From Sinonovacula constricta (taxonomy: Eukaryota > Mollusca > Bivalvia > Cardiida > Solecurtidae), in the NCBI GenBank assembly GCA_007844125.1, contig CM017556.1, forward strand, positions 22,620,011-22,684,010: 64,000 nt of DNA, written 5' to 3'. The notes below the pieces were generated by a model. It did not search any database. It saw only the letters and a list, made by a program, of their open reading frames with translations, and was not told the origin of the DNA. This document shows, in pieces, positions 25,406-37,492 of this stretch; positions within the stretch are counted from its first letter, which is position 1; each line of letters opens with the position of its first letter. The translations under genes and the position numbers were made by a program.

Positions 25406-26619
25406 ATTCATATTCTTATGGACAGCTTTGTAGTTGTGTGCCACTAATTTAACAAACATATTTGCTCGCGAATTGTCAAAATTGTGATGTGACATGGGGT
25501 AGTTTTATATAAAACCTCTTTAATTTTCTATACCCCTTCTTCGAGTAACATATAGAGTAGTCAAATTATTTAGTTTTCCATAATTTTAAGGTGGCAGTTG
25601 CTGTTGTTGTGGTTGTTGTTGTTAACGTTTAACAGAAATGTTTTGATTGTATTTGAAAGAGCGGAATTATTAATACTGTTTATGTATGTTTAATTGTATT
25701 TTTACTATTTAGACATGTGTTTGGCACTACTGTACAATTAATCATCGGATTTTAAAGTTGGTCATGAATTGTTAACAGTACGCTATTCTGCAAGATATAA
25801 ACTGTAGCTTTGAGAGATGAACATGGTTTTGTCGATATTTAGTTTAAAACTCTTTATATGATACGAATGTGCTCATGAGTGTGTTCTATCGCATCGTCCA
25901 GACAAAGATTCATAGTCTTAAAGTTATCATTTGCAAACATTTTTTGATCATATAATAGATACCTTTTGTTGACTCTGTAACAGAAAATGCAAACTGATAA
26001 CATGTTTGAGTGATGATTAAAGATAAGGACAAATTTAGCTGTGAGGATATATGGAAGACCTTTAAAAGATCGAAACACAGCGCACATTTTAAAATACACC
26101 CGGAATAATGTTACACATTTGCTAAAGAACATTTTTAGATTACAATGCTAAAGACTTTAATTGGGATGGTTTAAGTTGTATTATCTTTATACACATTAAT
26201 AACGGGATTTGTATTTCCAAAAGTAGAAACCCCGGATTCCAAGTAAAATTTAAATATACTTAATGTATAAATGCACATTGTACTGAATATAAGTTATATT
26301 GTTTCCGTCTTTGCAGGTCGAAAATTGTAGATTTTGAGATGATTCCAAATCTGTTTCCTTCTGTTTTATTATGAAAATAGTTGTAAATATTTAGGATGTG
26401 AAAACACTATTAACACTTACATGACACATATATAATCGCTGACATTTCATAACTGCATAATCAGTACAAGTAATCAGTATAATTCAACAACGTCATTTCT
26501 ATTATCGTTCGGACATACAAAACCGGGATTTTTGTACGACAGGCCAATACTTCTATAATTACGCCCCCCCCCCCCCCCAAAAAAAAAAAACACAAAAAAA
26601 ACAACAGATTATTTGTTTT
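25406..26619. other. Unassigned DNA with a C15-A12 homopolymer junction
   Basis: A run of 15 C (26,564-26,578) directly followed by 12 A (26,579-26,590) is the only striking feature. A minus-strand frame at 25,854-26,132 has no recognisable domain. Confidence 0.5.
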
Positions 26620-26730
26620 TGCCAAAGTGAGAACACCTTAATGCCTATTACTTAGCTTATTAGACACATAAATCAGTTTAAACCCAGTCATTAACAGTTT
26701 TATGTTTATATAATTTGTGATAATTGGAAT
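26620..26730 (+). repeat. Family D repeat, weak copy 3
   Basis: The segment AGTTTAAACCCAGTCATTAA and its surroundings align with CTGTTTAAAGCCGACAATAA of copy 2, with similar flanks. The match is weak, but its position between G and F fits the recurring order. Confidence 0.35.
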
Positions 26731-26939
26731 TTTGATATGAGTTTCTTATCAACACATTTTGTCATGGTTTCGAGAAAAAAATGGTTAAGTAGAAGTAGAA
26801 ACCATGTTAAGGGTGACGTGCATGTAGCATATGTGTATTCGATTAACAGTGTGTTTGTCTTGCTACAAGTACTTACAATTAAGCGATACTTTATGTTCAT
26901 TATGGCGACGATAGAATTCTATTTATTGAAGGGGCATAA

Positions 26940-27640
26940 GGCAACTGGAACAGGCCAGATGCAGGATCTTTCAACCACCTAAAGTTTGCTTCATCTGTTC
27001 AAGGAGCTGAAGGGTTGGTCCGCGACCCTAATCTCATAGAAACACTCTTCCTACAATAATAATGATGTCATGTTCAATACTTCGCAACGTTTCGGTCAGA
27101 TTTCACGGCATTAATCTCAGCCCAAATGACAGCAATTAAAAATAAATAATATTAGTATGGCGATTTGGTGAACGTCAATTTCAAATTGACGGTGGGACGA
27201 TAAACCTTTCAAATGGATAAAAGGAACGATTAAGGAACAAACAAACAAACTCCCTCTTTAAGGGAACCACTGTCTTACTTTTTAGAGAGTCGTATTCAGA
27301 GAGTTGTGCTGTTGATAACTTTTAAGAAACGGTTTATGTTGCATACCATAACTGCCAATCGAGGTTAGTAATTGTTGTTTTTGTATGATATACAATCGCG
27401 TCTTCAGTGACCTAGAGAAGGGTTTTAAACACAGATAAAACGTCAAGTCAAAATTCTTGAGAGATTTTGCAAGCAACTAGATATGCCCAACCGCTCCTTC
27501 ACATCACTTTCACAGATAGTATTATACGGACAGCAGATCTTTTCTAATGACTAACGTCTGGAATATTTATTTTAATTTCCTGTGGCGTGCCGTCTTATAT
27601 TGTGTTTTGAAAGATATGCACTGACTTCTTTACAATACTA
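26940..27640 (+). repeat. Family F repeat, copy 3
   Basis: Shares GAGCTGAAGGGTTGGTC and CTTCCTA with copy 1, AATACTTCGCAACGTTTCGG with copy 2, and the 3' stretch around TTTTAATTTCCTGTGGCGTG with both. It is directly followed by family B copy 4. Confidence 0.65.
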
Positions 27641-27789
27641 GCAAATGCTGCTTATTGATTTATCATGTTAATAAAAATAATATAAAAGCCCATTTTTATT
27701 GTGAAACCATGTACAATGCATTCGTTAAAAGCTGTTGTATTAGATTATTGATATCCAAACCAAAAGGAGCATAAAATGCTTTATTTAGA

Positions 27790-28330
27790 CTTATTTTAAA
27801 TATCTCCATATTGTGTATAATGTTCTCTACAAATTAAGATCGCAGATCTGTTTGTGCAGTGGCAATAAAACGAACGGGCTGAGTGAAGTGCCCTGACTTA
27901 TGTTGCCATAAGCTTTGAAGAAGTTTAACTTCAAAGACAGGCATTCCAATAAAATGGCGGAATTACCCAGAATTCAGTTAGGTTTCCAAGGCAAGAATGT
28001 CAATCGGGAGTCAGGTTCTTTGAAAATTTGCTGAATTTTTGTATTTGATAGATCGTGATCAAAAATTATTTCAATTTCAAGCCTTTGACTTTTTACAAAA
28101 ATCTTAATCGTGTATCGTGTATATACAAATGCTCCACATCCATAATCTATGTCAAGGTTATCGACCTGAATTGACTCTAGACGGTAGATATTATTAAGAA
28201 AGCACGTGCCGAGTAGGTTTCATAATGCATTAACTATTGTCTTTTGTATAATATCGCTTCAAGTTAGTGTGTGTTTTTACCACATGATATAAACGATTTA
28301 TCCAGAAGGCTTTTTTAAACCAGTTAAAGC
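27790..28330 (+). repeat. Family B repeat, copy 4
   Basis: Well-preserved copy with AAATTAAGATCGCAGATCTG, AATGGCGGAATTACCCAGAA, CCAAGGCAAGAATGTCAA and GTATATACAAATGCTCCACA. Confidence 0.85.
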
Positions 28331-29589
28331 ACCCCAGTCAGTCATTTTGCCAACCAGCCGTTCCAGAGTGGTATTTGCCGGGTTTGCTCAATTTGATGTA
28401 ACGTTTCGTTTGAGGTTTGGTTTGTAACAGTAATGTACAATAACGTGTACATAAGTGTATTATTCTGAGTGGCTCGAACTTAAGATACTGTTTAGGGGTT
28501 TCTCTTCCTATAGTTATAACTTATAAAATTCAATTACTTCCTTAAATTACTTAAATAAGACTAAATATAACAATAGATTCATAATGGTCACTACATTACA
28601 ATTTGTAAAAAAGTAAACCATGTCATGTTGAATGTCCAACTGTTTACAAAATGCCAACGGCTTGTTCACTGAATAGTTAGTCAAAGGAAAATGCTAAAAT
28701 CTCATATTTGTAGAAACGTTTGACATTTTCATCATGGTCGCAGCAATTAACTTTTGCGCTACATTTAATTTTAAGGCATTGTCAGTTTTTTTATCTATGT
28801 TACAATATTTATACACCCTTGTCCTATTTTCTTCACGTTATGATTGATAAGCTGACATTCAGTTGTTACTAGGAAGGGGTGGGGATAACAACGACCACCA
28901 TCATGACAACAACTGCATGTTAGGAAAGGAGTTAAGATTTTGGATTTTGGTTATATTTTCGTAAGAACTGAGAGTTCTAAATGCTCAGTCTATTTACGGG
29001 AACAACAGTTCAGGTTCACAGATTGACAGAAGGCGACTAGCAGCGTTTGGACAAATGGAGCAAAGCAATGGCGCTTAAAACATTTTAGTTAAATAAATGC
29101 CCGCAAACTTATTTATTAATTTGATATTTCTCAAAGGTCGTCAGAGCCGAATACATGTGTAGATGAACCAATAATCAAATTTATTATCGTCAAAGATGTA
29201 CTGAAGAGTTATTTATTGAATGTTATATGATAGTGTGCACACCAATAATGCAATGGTGTCTTTAAATGTATAAAAGTAAACATGCAATCTTTTCGGCAAA
29301 TGAAAATTGCTAAGAGAAAAATAAAAATGTATGAAAGCACGTATATTAATTAAGTTATAATGCAATTATTACTGAATTAAGGATATTTAGTTGTTTAACG
29401 ACTTAAATGATATAATTACGTATAACAGTGTCGAAGTAGGTTTTTTGTGCATTTGTAATTTAATTTTCATAGTCGTAAGAGTTACTTGCGTGACAATGTA
29501 TTGGTGGGCGACAAGAATGTGGATCTTACCTCTGCTGATTGCATGCTGTTACTTTGCTTCCGGCAAGTGGTATTAAATCCCTTGTAAAT
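28331..29589. other. AT-rich DNA without assigned features
   Basis: No coding signal. The small frame at 29,391-29,576 is hydrophobic but has no start context or homology I can name. Confidence 0.45.
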
Positions 29590-30060
29590 GTTAACTGATA
29601 TCCTGACAAAAATATAAAAGGCTTTAAGTAAACATATACGAACATAATATTTTGTGCAAATTAAGATCGGAAATCTGTTTTGTAGTGGCAAAGAAACTAG
29701 CGGGCGCAAATAAAGTGCTGTGGACTTATGATGCCATAAGCTAAGAAAATCGACTTCAAAGAAAGGCATTCCATTAAAAATGGCGGTATTACACAGAATT
29801 CAGTTAGATTTCAAAAGCAGAGATGTCAAACGGGAATCAACGTCTTTGAAGATTTGCTAAAACTTAATTTACGCGTCAGTTATTTGTGTATTTGATGGTT
29901 CTTAATATAAAGTTATTTCTACGGCAAGGCGTATATTTACACAGAATCTTTATCGTGTATACAGTGGCTCCACATACATGGACTATGTCAGTTAGCAACT
30001 CGAGTTAACTCTAAGTGGTATATTATTATTAAAAGAAACTTTGCTACAACACAACCACAA
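29590..30060 (+). repeat. Family B repeat, copy 5
   Basis: AAATTAAGATCGGAAATCTG, AAATGGCGGTATTACACAGA and TCTTTATCGTGTATACAGTG place it in the family. It follows copy 4 after only 1.3 kb, without G, D or F between. Confidence 0.85.
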
Positions 30061-32449
30061 CATTTTCCTGACCAGATAATTGGGGTTCGAATAAAACAAT
30101 GGCTAGACAAAAATATATCTCCCGATTTGCCGAATATACTAGGTCAATCGCGTTCTCTGACGTATTATTCTCTTTATTTCTTAGTAGGACAACTAACGCC
30201 GTTAGATCTGTTGTTCTGAAACTCAATTGTATACTCCTACCCATTATTTGTTTGTGGCTCTTATGTAGCAAAAAGACATCGACTCCTAACTGTTGGTTGC
30301 AAGTATGGAACACTATTCTGAATATTATATTTTTCAATAAGATTTGGCTGTTATCGTATTTATAAATTAATGTGATTTCACGCAGCTATAATTATCCTAA
30401 ATTTTAAGCTATTTTGCAACATGAATTGAGCTCGACAACTTACCTGAATCCCTATATGAGACAGGTGTGAACTTACATATTCTAAGATATAGCTAAGTAT
30501 ATTAAAGCTAAGTATAAAGTATATGCATCTACTTATAGTAGTGCAGAGTGATATAAACATATATAGCTTTAATTTTCAATAAACTAATATCATGCGACAC
30601 ATCACCAAGAACACCATATTTGTGATACAACTCTTTTGGGATTAATGTAAATGATATCAGTGGTATATATATAATCATATGTGTTTGCACTTGCTTCGTC
30701 TGCAGCTTACATATGTTCTGTGCATAAATAAGATGTGAAGAAGCGTTTGGGCATACTTGAATTCTGGCAGACTTTCTCGGGAAGATTTTAAATTGGCACC
30801 TTCTCGTGTGATTAAGATCCCCGCGCTATGTCATTACCGAAGCGAGATAGGTTTTGCAAACATTAACACCGCACGGCAAAACAAACAGCAACTATAATTT
30901 TAGCTTATAAATCGAGCATTTCTTTAGATTTAAAAGACAGAAATGCGTCCTTCAAAAAAAGTCAACAACTTTCCTATCCTTAAAGTGGGTGGTCGCGATT
31001 TCGACTCCCGGTCGATGTTTAAGTTTATCATCTTACCAAAAAATATGTTTCATAATTCTATTCGTAGTTCTTATCAAAAGAGACTTTGATTGTTAAAAGT
31101 CGTGTAAGTAGCTTAATTTTTTAATGAATTCATTTTAAACATAATGCATTTAAACATTTACATGTGTGACACATGATTGATTTTTCATTGGTACATGATT
31201 TTTAGACTCTATTTTCAAAAGGGTGTCAAAAATAATTAAAGGACACTCATATCTTGTTCCGAGCCTCTGACAACTTGGTTTACAAACACTGTCTGGTCAA
31301 ATACTTGCACGATCTTACAGCTGACCTACAGTGAAGCAGTGTTTCTACCGGGACATTTCTATAGTATTTTCGCAAAAAAATATATAATAGCATATCAAAT
31401 CTACATTTGACCTATTATATTTGTCTAATATAATCAGCTACAACTATTTAAATACTTTGATCATGTGTAAAACATCCATTATCATGACGAAATTCTAAAT
31501 AAATAAATCTATATACACAATCCTCAGTATATTCCCGGCCTTAAACTAACCCTAGTCAACGATGTTATTACCGTACAGGAGTTCTTATATCTGCCAAAAT
31601 GAATCAAGATGTTACTGCGTTCCTTTTCCTTTTGATGAACTAGAGTCTTGGAATCGCCTGTCCAAAATCCGGTGTTGTACATGTATGTCAGATGGCTTAT
31701 AAAAACATAGAATACTGATTTTCCTCATATAGAAGTCAATTTAAGCTTACATGCGGTTCTTAAAAAAACAAATAATCTTAATCTTAATAACAGAAAATAC
31801 CAGCAACGGATCCCCATAACAAGTTGGAAGACGAGGGGTACATTTTAATTAAAATATATACCATTTTAAAATTAATCCGAAAAATTCTTCGAACAGAGAA
31901 CATTACCTTCATTGGCATTCTTAAAAATTAGTCATCAATATACGTCTGAAATCGCGCTTACAAACAAATGAACAATCCGGATTCATTAAATAGTGATTTC
32001 AATCTTCGTTTTAAAGCTTCTTGACGTGTGTACGGTTTATGATGATTTGAGACAGATACTATTGAATTTCAAAACGTGCGGTGCATGCATGTAAAAGGCA
32101 ATATGAAATGAAATCTTTTATATATTCCGTTGAAACCATGCTTTCTACATTAATAAATTAAATTTGCTTGAATATTGAATAGACAATCATGGTTTATCAA
32201 AAATAATATTTAAAGTTATTTCTACAATAAACTACATACATCACGGGTAAGAATGTAAATTATATTAATATAGTTAAAATATATATAACTGATTAACATG
32301 TCAATTGACTTGCTTTTCAACACAACAAGTACCGTATGCTAAACAAACAGTTCAATTTTATAATTTCGCATATTTTCATAGTAACTAAGAACTAAATGAT
32401 AATTATATTAACTGATTACTTCTTTAATACCAAAGAAAGCATACCCGTA
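30061..32449. other. AT-rich DNA without assigned features
   Basis: A short B-box-like stretch, TTTCGACTCCCGG near 30,996, has no convincing A-box. Overlapping frames at 30,044-30,365 on both strands have no domain. Nothing else stands out. Confidence 0.45.
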
Positions 32450-32960
32450 GCTAAGTGATGTGTAAGGAAAAGATATTTGCCGAATTACTGTAGCCATCAT
32501 GTACGTTGTATAACCTTACATTCCAAGATAATTTCTATAGCAGAACGACGAAAATATATGGGCGTATTTATATTTTTGTTCCTGCTGAAAGCATATAATT
32601 AAGCTGTATGAAAGAATAACACATTAAGGTAGTTGATAGGTAACGCAAGCCACTTCCATACACAAACAACAGACTAGTGGATGAGAATTGCAGGCCTTGG
32701 TAATACTCCTACCTTCAACACTCTATTACGGTTCTTTTATGTTGTACATATGGCCTAAACATTACACGTAACGTATTTCAGAATCACATTTCCGTTACTT
32801 GGCTGCTACTTTGCTGCAATAGAGGAGTGTGGAAAGATTTCGATAGCCATTTGAAGTAAACTATTTGAAAATTTCATAGAGCGTGTAAATGGTGCCTATC
32901 TGACGGGCAACCTTTAATTGCTCCAATGCAACACACGAGGTTCTTTGTACAGTGTTTTTA
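32450..32960 (-). repeat. Family G repeat, copy 5, inverted
   Basis: Read on the minus strand it shows GAATACGTTACGTGTAATG-type and CTATTGCAGCAAAGTAGCAG-type blocks in the G order, then TTCTTTCATACAGCTTAATT and the CGGCAAATATC end. Confidence 0.55.
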
Positions 32961-33789
32961 TCAGTTAACTAGTAGGAAATTATCTAATTTACGAACTGTT
33001 AAAATAATAACTTAAATGAAAGTTTTTTTTAATAATTACTGCTCTTCCAAAACGTCTGCATTGTTAAAATATTCTCAATGACAATATATAATCGAACATT
33101 TCCCTGTAATTGATTCATCCAAATATCCAAAAATTGAAAATTGTTAACTTATTTTGTTTCGTGTTAAGGTAGAAGAATAATTTTAACAACACTTACAAAG
33201 ATTTTGCTATAAATTAATTTAACTTTTAAACAGCAACATAATATTATATGTTGAATCTTTAGAGAAACTGAACATACTGATCTTAACATACATCACAATA
33301 GACTGACAATAATACGTTCAAAACATTAAAATACAATGTTTTTACACATGATGGTCTGTGTCACTTATCTGGCCATATGCAATGTGATGCTTCAAATCAG
33401 ATACCGTCATTTGTGTTGAACACATTTTAACTTACTTCATCTAGCATGATAAGTAAAACTAAAGCAATCACCTTTATGTGTAGCCTCATCTTTAAAGATG
33501 GAGGTTACTCAATTTATTTTAGTAGTTATGCCATTTTAGTAGACTTCAAATACTGCTTAATCAGGCTTATGTTAAAGTCTTCAATAGAAGTTCTTTTTTA
33601 CAAAAGTGTGTACATAATAAGGTTTAAATGAGACAGTACGGTTTCAGCAAATGGTCAAAATATATAATTTCGATGTGATTTTTTTTATTAATTAGCTTAT
33701 TTTATTTGTTGCTTATAATAGTAAACTACTTATAGTAATATAATACAAATGAAATAGATACTTATGATTGCGACATTAAACTACAAAAA

Positions 33790-34260
33790 GCAAAATCAAA
33801 CGGAATATCCTAAACATTTTAAGTTAATTGGATGTCTCTTGCTTTGACATAATCCTTCGATACAGACTATTTGTATACACGATAAAGATTTTGTTTAAAC
33901 TTCTAAGGCTTCAAATTGAAATTAATTTCAATCGCGAACTATCAAATACACAAACAACGGACGCGTAAATTAAGTTTTAGCAGGTCTTCAAAGAAACTGT
34001 CTCCCATGGAACATTCCTGCCTTGGAAACCTAACTGAATTCTGGGTAATTCTGCCATTTTATTAGATTGCTGGTCTTTGAAGTAAACGTTTTTCCTACCT
34101 TATGGCAACATAAGTTTATTGCACCTCATTGCGCCCGGTCGTTTTATTGGGACTACAAAAAAAGATCGCCGATCTCAACTTGCACAAATATTTTCCACTA
34201 TATCGACAATATGGCGATGTTCATAAGACGCCTTTTGAAAGCATTTCACGTTTAATTTGT
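33790..34260 (-). repeat. Family B repeat, copy 6, inverted
   Basis: Clear minus-strand match: AATGGCAGAATTACCCAGAA, TTCCAAGGCAGGAATGTTCC, TCTTTATCGTGTATACAAAT. With G copy 5 it keeps the B-then-G order in inverted orientation. Confidence 0.88.
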
Positions 34261-35059
34261 TCGGATATTAATCGACTTTTAATAATCTTTTGAAGCAGTC
34301 ACTCGACAAGGTTTGTCAATTACGATTTGGGGTTTTATTGGAATTTTTGTTTGACTTGATTTCCAGCAGATCAAATAATCCTGAGGTTTAAAGACCGAAT
34401 CCAGATGTTCAACTGGGTTTATTGAAAATTATTCAATGTTACCATGTGGCAACAGTAAATGATCTGTTTAATTAAAATTACTTTTTTACACAGGGTAGTT
34501 TTATTTTAAGGCGACTTAGCCTTTTAATATTATTTTTAGATTTCGCGCGGTTGTTGCAAGGCGTATTGGAAACGTTACATGTTGATTGTTAAAAGATCAG
34601 GCGCCGTTGTCTGTACAAATGTTACCCGTACTGTCACTAGTGACAGCCATTTTGTTGTTTATATGTAAAGTGAAAGCCCCGTGAACATCTGACGCGCCAT
34701 TGGGGCGTAAAAAAATAGCCACGGTGATTCCCGTATGTATTTTCTAAACATCGAAAAGGAAAACACGGTTTAACCAATGAAGGATGTAAACTTGTGTTTT
34801 ATAGTCAGAAATAATACTAGTAGCAACGAATACATCTGTCCACTACTATTTTCATATACTGTATTATCCACGGAATTGAGGTTCGATGCTCAGCCTTTAA
34901 AGATGGTATACGACAGTTTGCAGATGTCAAATAAAAATAACAATATCGACCCACTGCTTTGGGGAATTTGAGCATAATAATTATATAAATTTATACTTTA
35001 GTTTTTTATAACTACAATTTTGAACACTAACTGAATTGTTAGACAAAAATGATATGTAT
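34261..35059. other. Unassigned DNA with a CpG-containing palindromic segment
   Basis: A perfect 16-bp palindrome, CTGTCACTAGTGACAG, lies at 34,631-34,646. On the minus strand, AAAATGGCTGTC overlaps it and a GGGTAAC donor-like site follows, so a first coding exon reading M-A-V-T-S-D-S-T is conceivable but unsupported. Confidence 0.3.
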
Positions 35060-35430
35060 TCTTTAAAACTGTATAAAAGCTCGACAATGGTTTCTGCTAA
35101 AATAGATATCGACGTCAGAGCGTATTACCTGGATGATTATATAACGTGATCTCAAAAGTAAGTGGTCACGTGGTTTTCTTAGTTTAGAAATAGCTATCTT
35201 TGCAACGTGGCTCTGATAGGAAATACCTGTTTGCAATGACGAGTGGTGATTTATGCTTCACTGTTCACACAGATCTAGGTCATCAAAGAACAGCATTTTG
35301 CAGGACCTTTTCAGGTAAAGATGATTTATTTGGTTATTTGAGAAAAGAAATTTTGGTTCAAAAGTCGGATACCAACTTTAATACGATCTCCTCAACTCAG
35401 GGTCAATGTATTCATTATTTTTCTTAGGAA
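35060..35430 (-). repeat. Family A repeat, copy 2, inverted
   Basis: Nearly full-length copy on the minus strand. Blocks GTAAGTGGTCACGTGGTTTT, TAGAAATAGCTATCTTTG and CTTTTCAGGTAAAGATG parallel copies at 0.9, 50.7, 51.9 and 56.0 kb. The plus-strand 75-codon frame 35,200-35,427 lies inside it. Confidence 0.8.
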
Positions 35431-36649
35431 TAAGTTCCGCATTTTGATTCTTCACCATTGCAATCAACCCGTAAGTTACACTTAAGTATAAAGATACTAA
35501 GCCAACGGACTAATGCTCAGTATTTGCATATGCTGATCTTTATATGTTTACTATTTTATATAATTGTGTAAGTCAATGTTAAATGTATTTTAAATCAGTA
35601 GATAAGCCGTATTATCTGATAAAAAAATTATGGTTAAGCGGTCACTACAGTCTTCTGACAACCGGGCAAAATTTCTAGGATGACGATTTCTGGTTTACTG
35701 TCTGAATTAGCCTTTTTATTAAATAAAAAGCTGTTTGTTCTGATATACGCATTTTACATTAGAAATATTAACACTTATTTGCCTATTGATTTTACCAAAT
35801 TTGCCAAACTGTCCAAATTCGATAAAAATAACATTTTGACTAGCATGAAAGTCATATTTAAAATTCGTTTTTTTTATTTTTGTTGTGTGACCTTTTGTGG
35901 TGTTGATAAGCTGCAAACACTGACTAAATAAGTACATCTAAAACACATATGCAGGAAACTTTGTTTGACAGACAACTGCTGGTCGATTGTGGTGCTTCAT
36001 TTGTCAAGAACCCGATTTCTGAAGACCCTCCTTGCCGTTGACAAAAATGTTTTAGCGTGAACAAACTGGTAGAACTGCCCATACCTCTCGTGAGAGGCAA
36101 TTAATATCAACGTCTGATCTCACAGCTCGTGCCCAAGCCTGCAGGTGTTGTCGAGGTGGAGGTCATTGTCAGGTGTTGCCGACATAATGACAATTATTGC
36201 ACTGTCAGCTCCGTCTATCATATCAAACAAAACACTGATCTAATTAACCTGTGAGATATTGAGTGTAGCGGCTCAAGAGACAATGTTGACATGACATAAA
36301 TAAAAACAGGCAAGAGTGTTATCTAAATGATCGCACTTAGAGTAGTGTGGTTCACTGCTTTAGAACAAAGTTAGGAGCAAGCCCTGACCCATTTGCAGAA
36401 TCCATTCTTATTTGAGTTATTGCTCAAACTAGATTTTTATTGCTCGGTATTTTCTTCTGGATAATATTATAATCTTGCTGTATTATAATAAGAACTTAAA
36501 CCTTGCAATGTTTATAGACAGTAAGATTTATATAACTATATCCCTGTCAGAAGTATTCTTGGAAACAAAATTTGAGCTTGAGCAAAATCTCAGTTGAGGA
36601 AGAATTCTAAAAGCGCGGCCTTATCACCTTGTGACAATTTGTGACAGCC
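35431..36649. other. Unassigned DNA upstream of the MULE remnant
   Basis: Base composition becomes more balanced from about 35,970 to 36,260, with a CTGCAGGTGTTGTCGAGGTG-like stretch, but I see no conserved protein there. It may be decayed upstream sequence of the transposon. Confidence 0.35.
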
Positions 36650-37029
36650 GTTGGATATAACGGCTACGTTTCAGGCGAACACCGCCGAGATTTGACCCGT
36701 AAAAGTGGAACGTGCACGAAGCTACGGTGACAGACGCATCTAGGACCAACAACGTCATGGAGTCCTGGAACAACGGCTTCCGGCACCTCGTGGGTCATTC
36801 GAATCCGTCTCTCTGGACAGTGATTGATTGGATTATGAAAGATAACGCAGACACTGAGACAGAGGCCTATAGAACCGTTAACGGCATAGCCACAAGCAGC
36901 AAACGACGAAAGAAGTCTGCCGTCCAACATCAGAAGAAACTGAAGAAGCTGTGCCAGCAAGTTGCCAACTCCGAGAAGACGGTCGAAGAATTCCTTCTTG
37001 CGATTGGGAAGTGTGTGCGTCTACACTGA
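36650..37029 (+). pseudogene. MULE-type transposase, C-terminal fragment
   Basis: The frame ending at TGA 37,027-37,029 reads PPRFDP, WNVHEAT, then RTNNVMESWNNGFRHLVGHS, PSLWTVIDWIMKDNA and a basic segment SSKRRKK, ending EEFLLAIGKCVRL. This matches the C-terminal region that follows the catalytic domain in FLYWCH/MULE-type transposase-derived proteins of invertebrates, a family I know for RTNN, EGWNN and LVGH motifs. TAA stops at 36,658-36,660 and 36,700-36,702 lie in frame inside the conserved part, so it is broken. No DDE catalytic core was found upstream. The DNA is less AT-rich than its surroundings, as expected for former coding sequence. Polyadenylation-like AATAAA follows at 37,190 and 37,204. 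The call rests on motif recognition and is fairly secure. Confidence 0.8.
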
Positions 37030-37189
37030 ACGTTCAGTTGTTGGGGCCTGTAGTGACTGTAGTGTTTTTTTGTATAAACTATTTTTATTATTACTATTTA
37101 TTACTTGATTTTGTTTATTGTTTTATATCAAATGATGTGCTTGTGTGTGAACTGTGTGTATGCATGACTCTACGTACCTTGCTAAATGA

Positions 37190-37209
37190 AATAAACATTT
37201 GGAAATAAA
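37190..37209 (+). promoter_or_regulatory. Two AATAAA polyadenylation-like signals
   Basis: AATAAA at 37,190-37,195 and 37,204-37,209, about 160-180 bp past the transposase stop, after a T-rich stretch. The position is plausible for the 3' end of the original transposase transcript. Confidence 0.45.
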
Positions 37210-37359
37210 CAGTATTCAAGTTTTCGATCCTAAACAAACCACTTCAACAGAAGAAGTGATTCAATATTATGTCTATTAATAATTGTGATTAATCCACTTT
37301 TACATGCACAGTAATTTGGACACGAAAACTTAACTACACCTATTGCTTGGTAAAGCTTG

Positions 37360-37492
37360 AGCGGGGAATTGTCCACCCTTACAATTTCATGAGCGGGGAT
37401 TTGTCCGGGACTACACAAATGACGAACGGGGAAATGTCCGGACCTACAAAAATGACGAATGGGGAAATGTCCGGGCGGGGAATTGTCCGACA
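37360..37492. repeat. 33-bp tandem array with GGGGAAATGTCC-like core
   Basis: Five 12-bp cores of the form GGGGAWWTGTCC start at 37,363, 37,395, 37,428, 37,461 and 37,477: spacings of 32, 33 and 33 bp, then 16 bp. Cores are near-palindromic. Linkers share GACGAA and CTACA-AAAT words. It lies about 330 bp downstream of the transposase stop. Subterminal repeat, transposase-binding array or unrelated minisatellite are all possible. Confidence 0.85.

Noticed and set aside
30985..31020. tRNA-like sequence
   Set aside because: Only a B-box-like word is present, without an A-box or arms.
37360..37492. NF-kappaB binding-site cluster
   Set aside because: The GGGGAWWTGTCC cores do not fit the 10-bp kappaB consensus, and there is no nearby gene.
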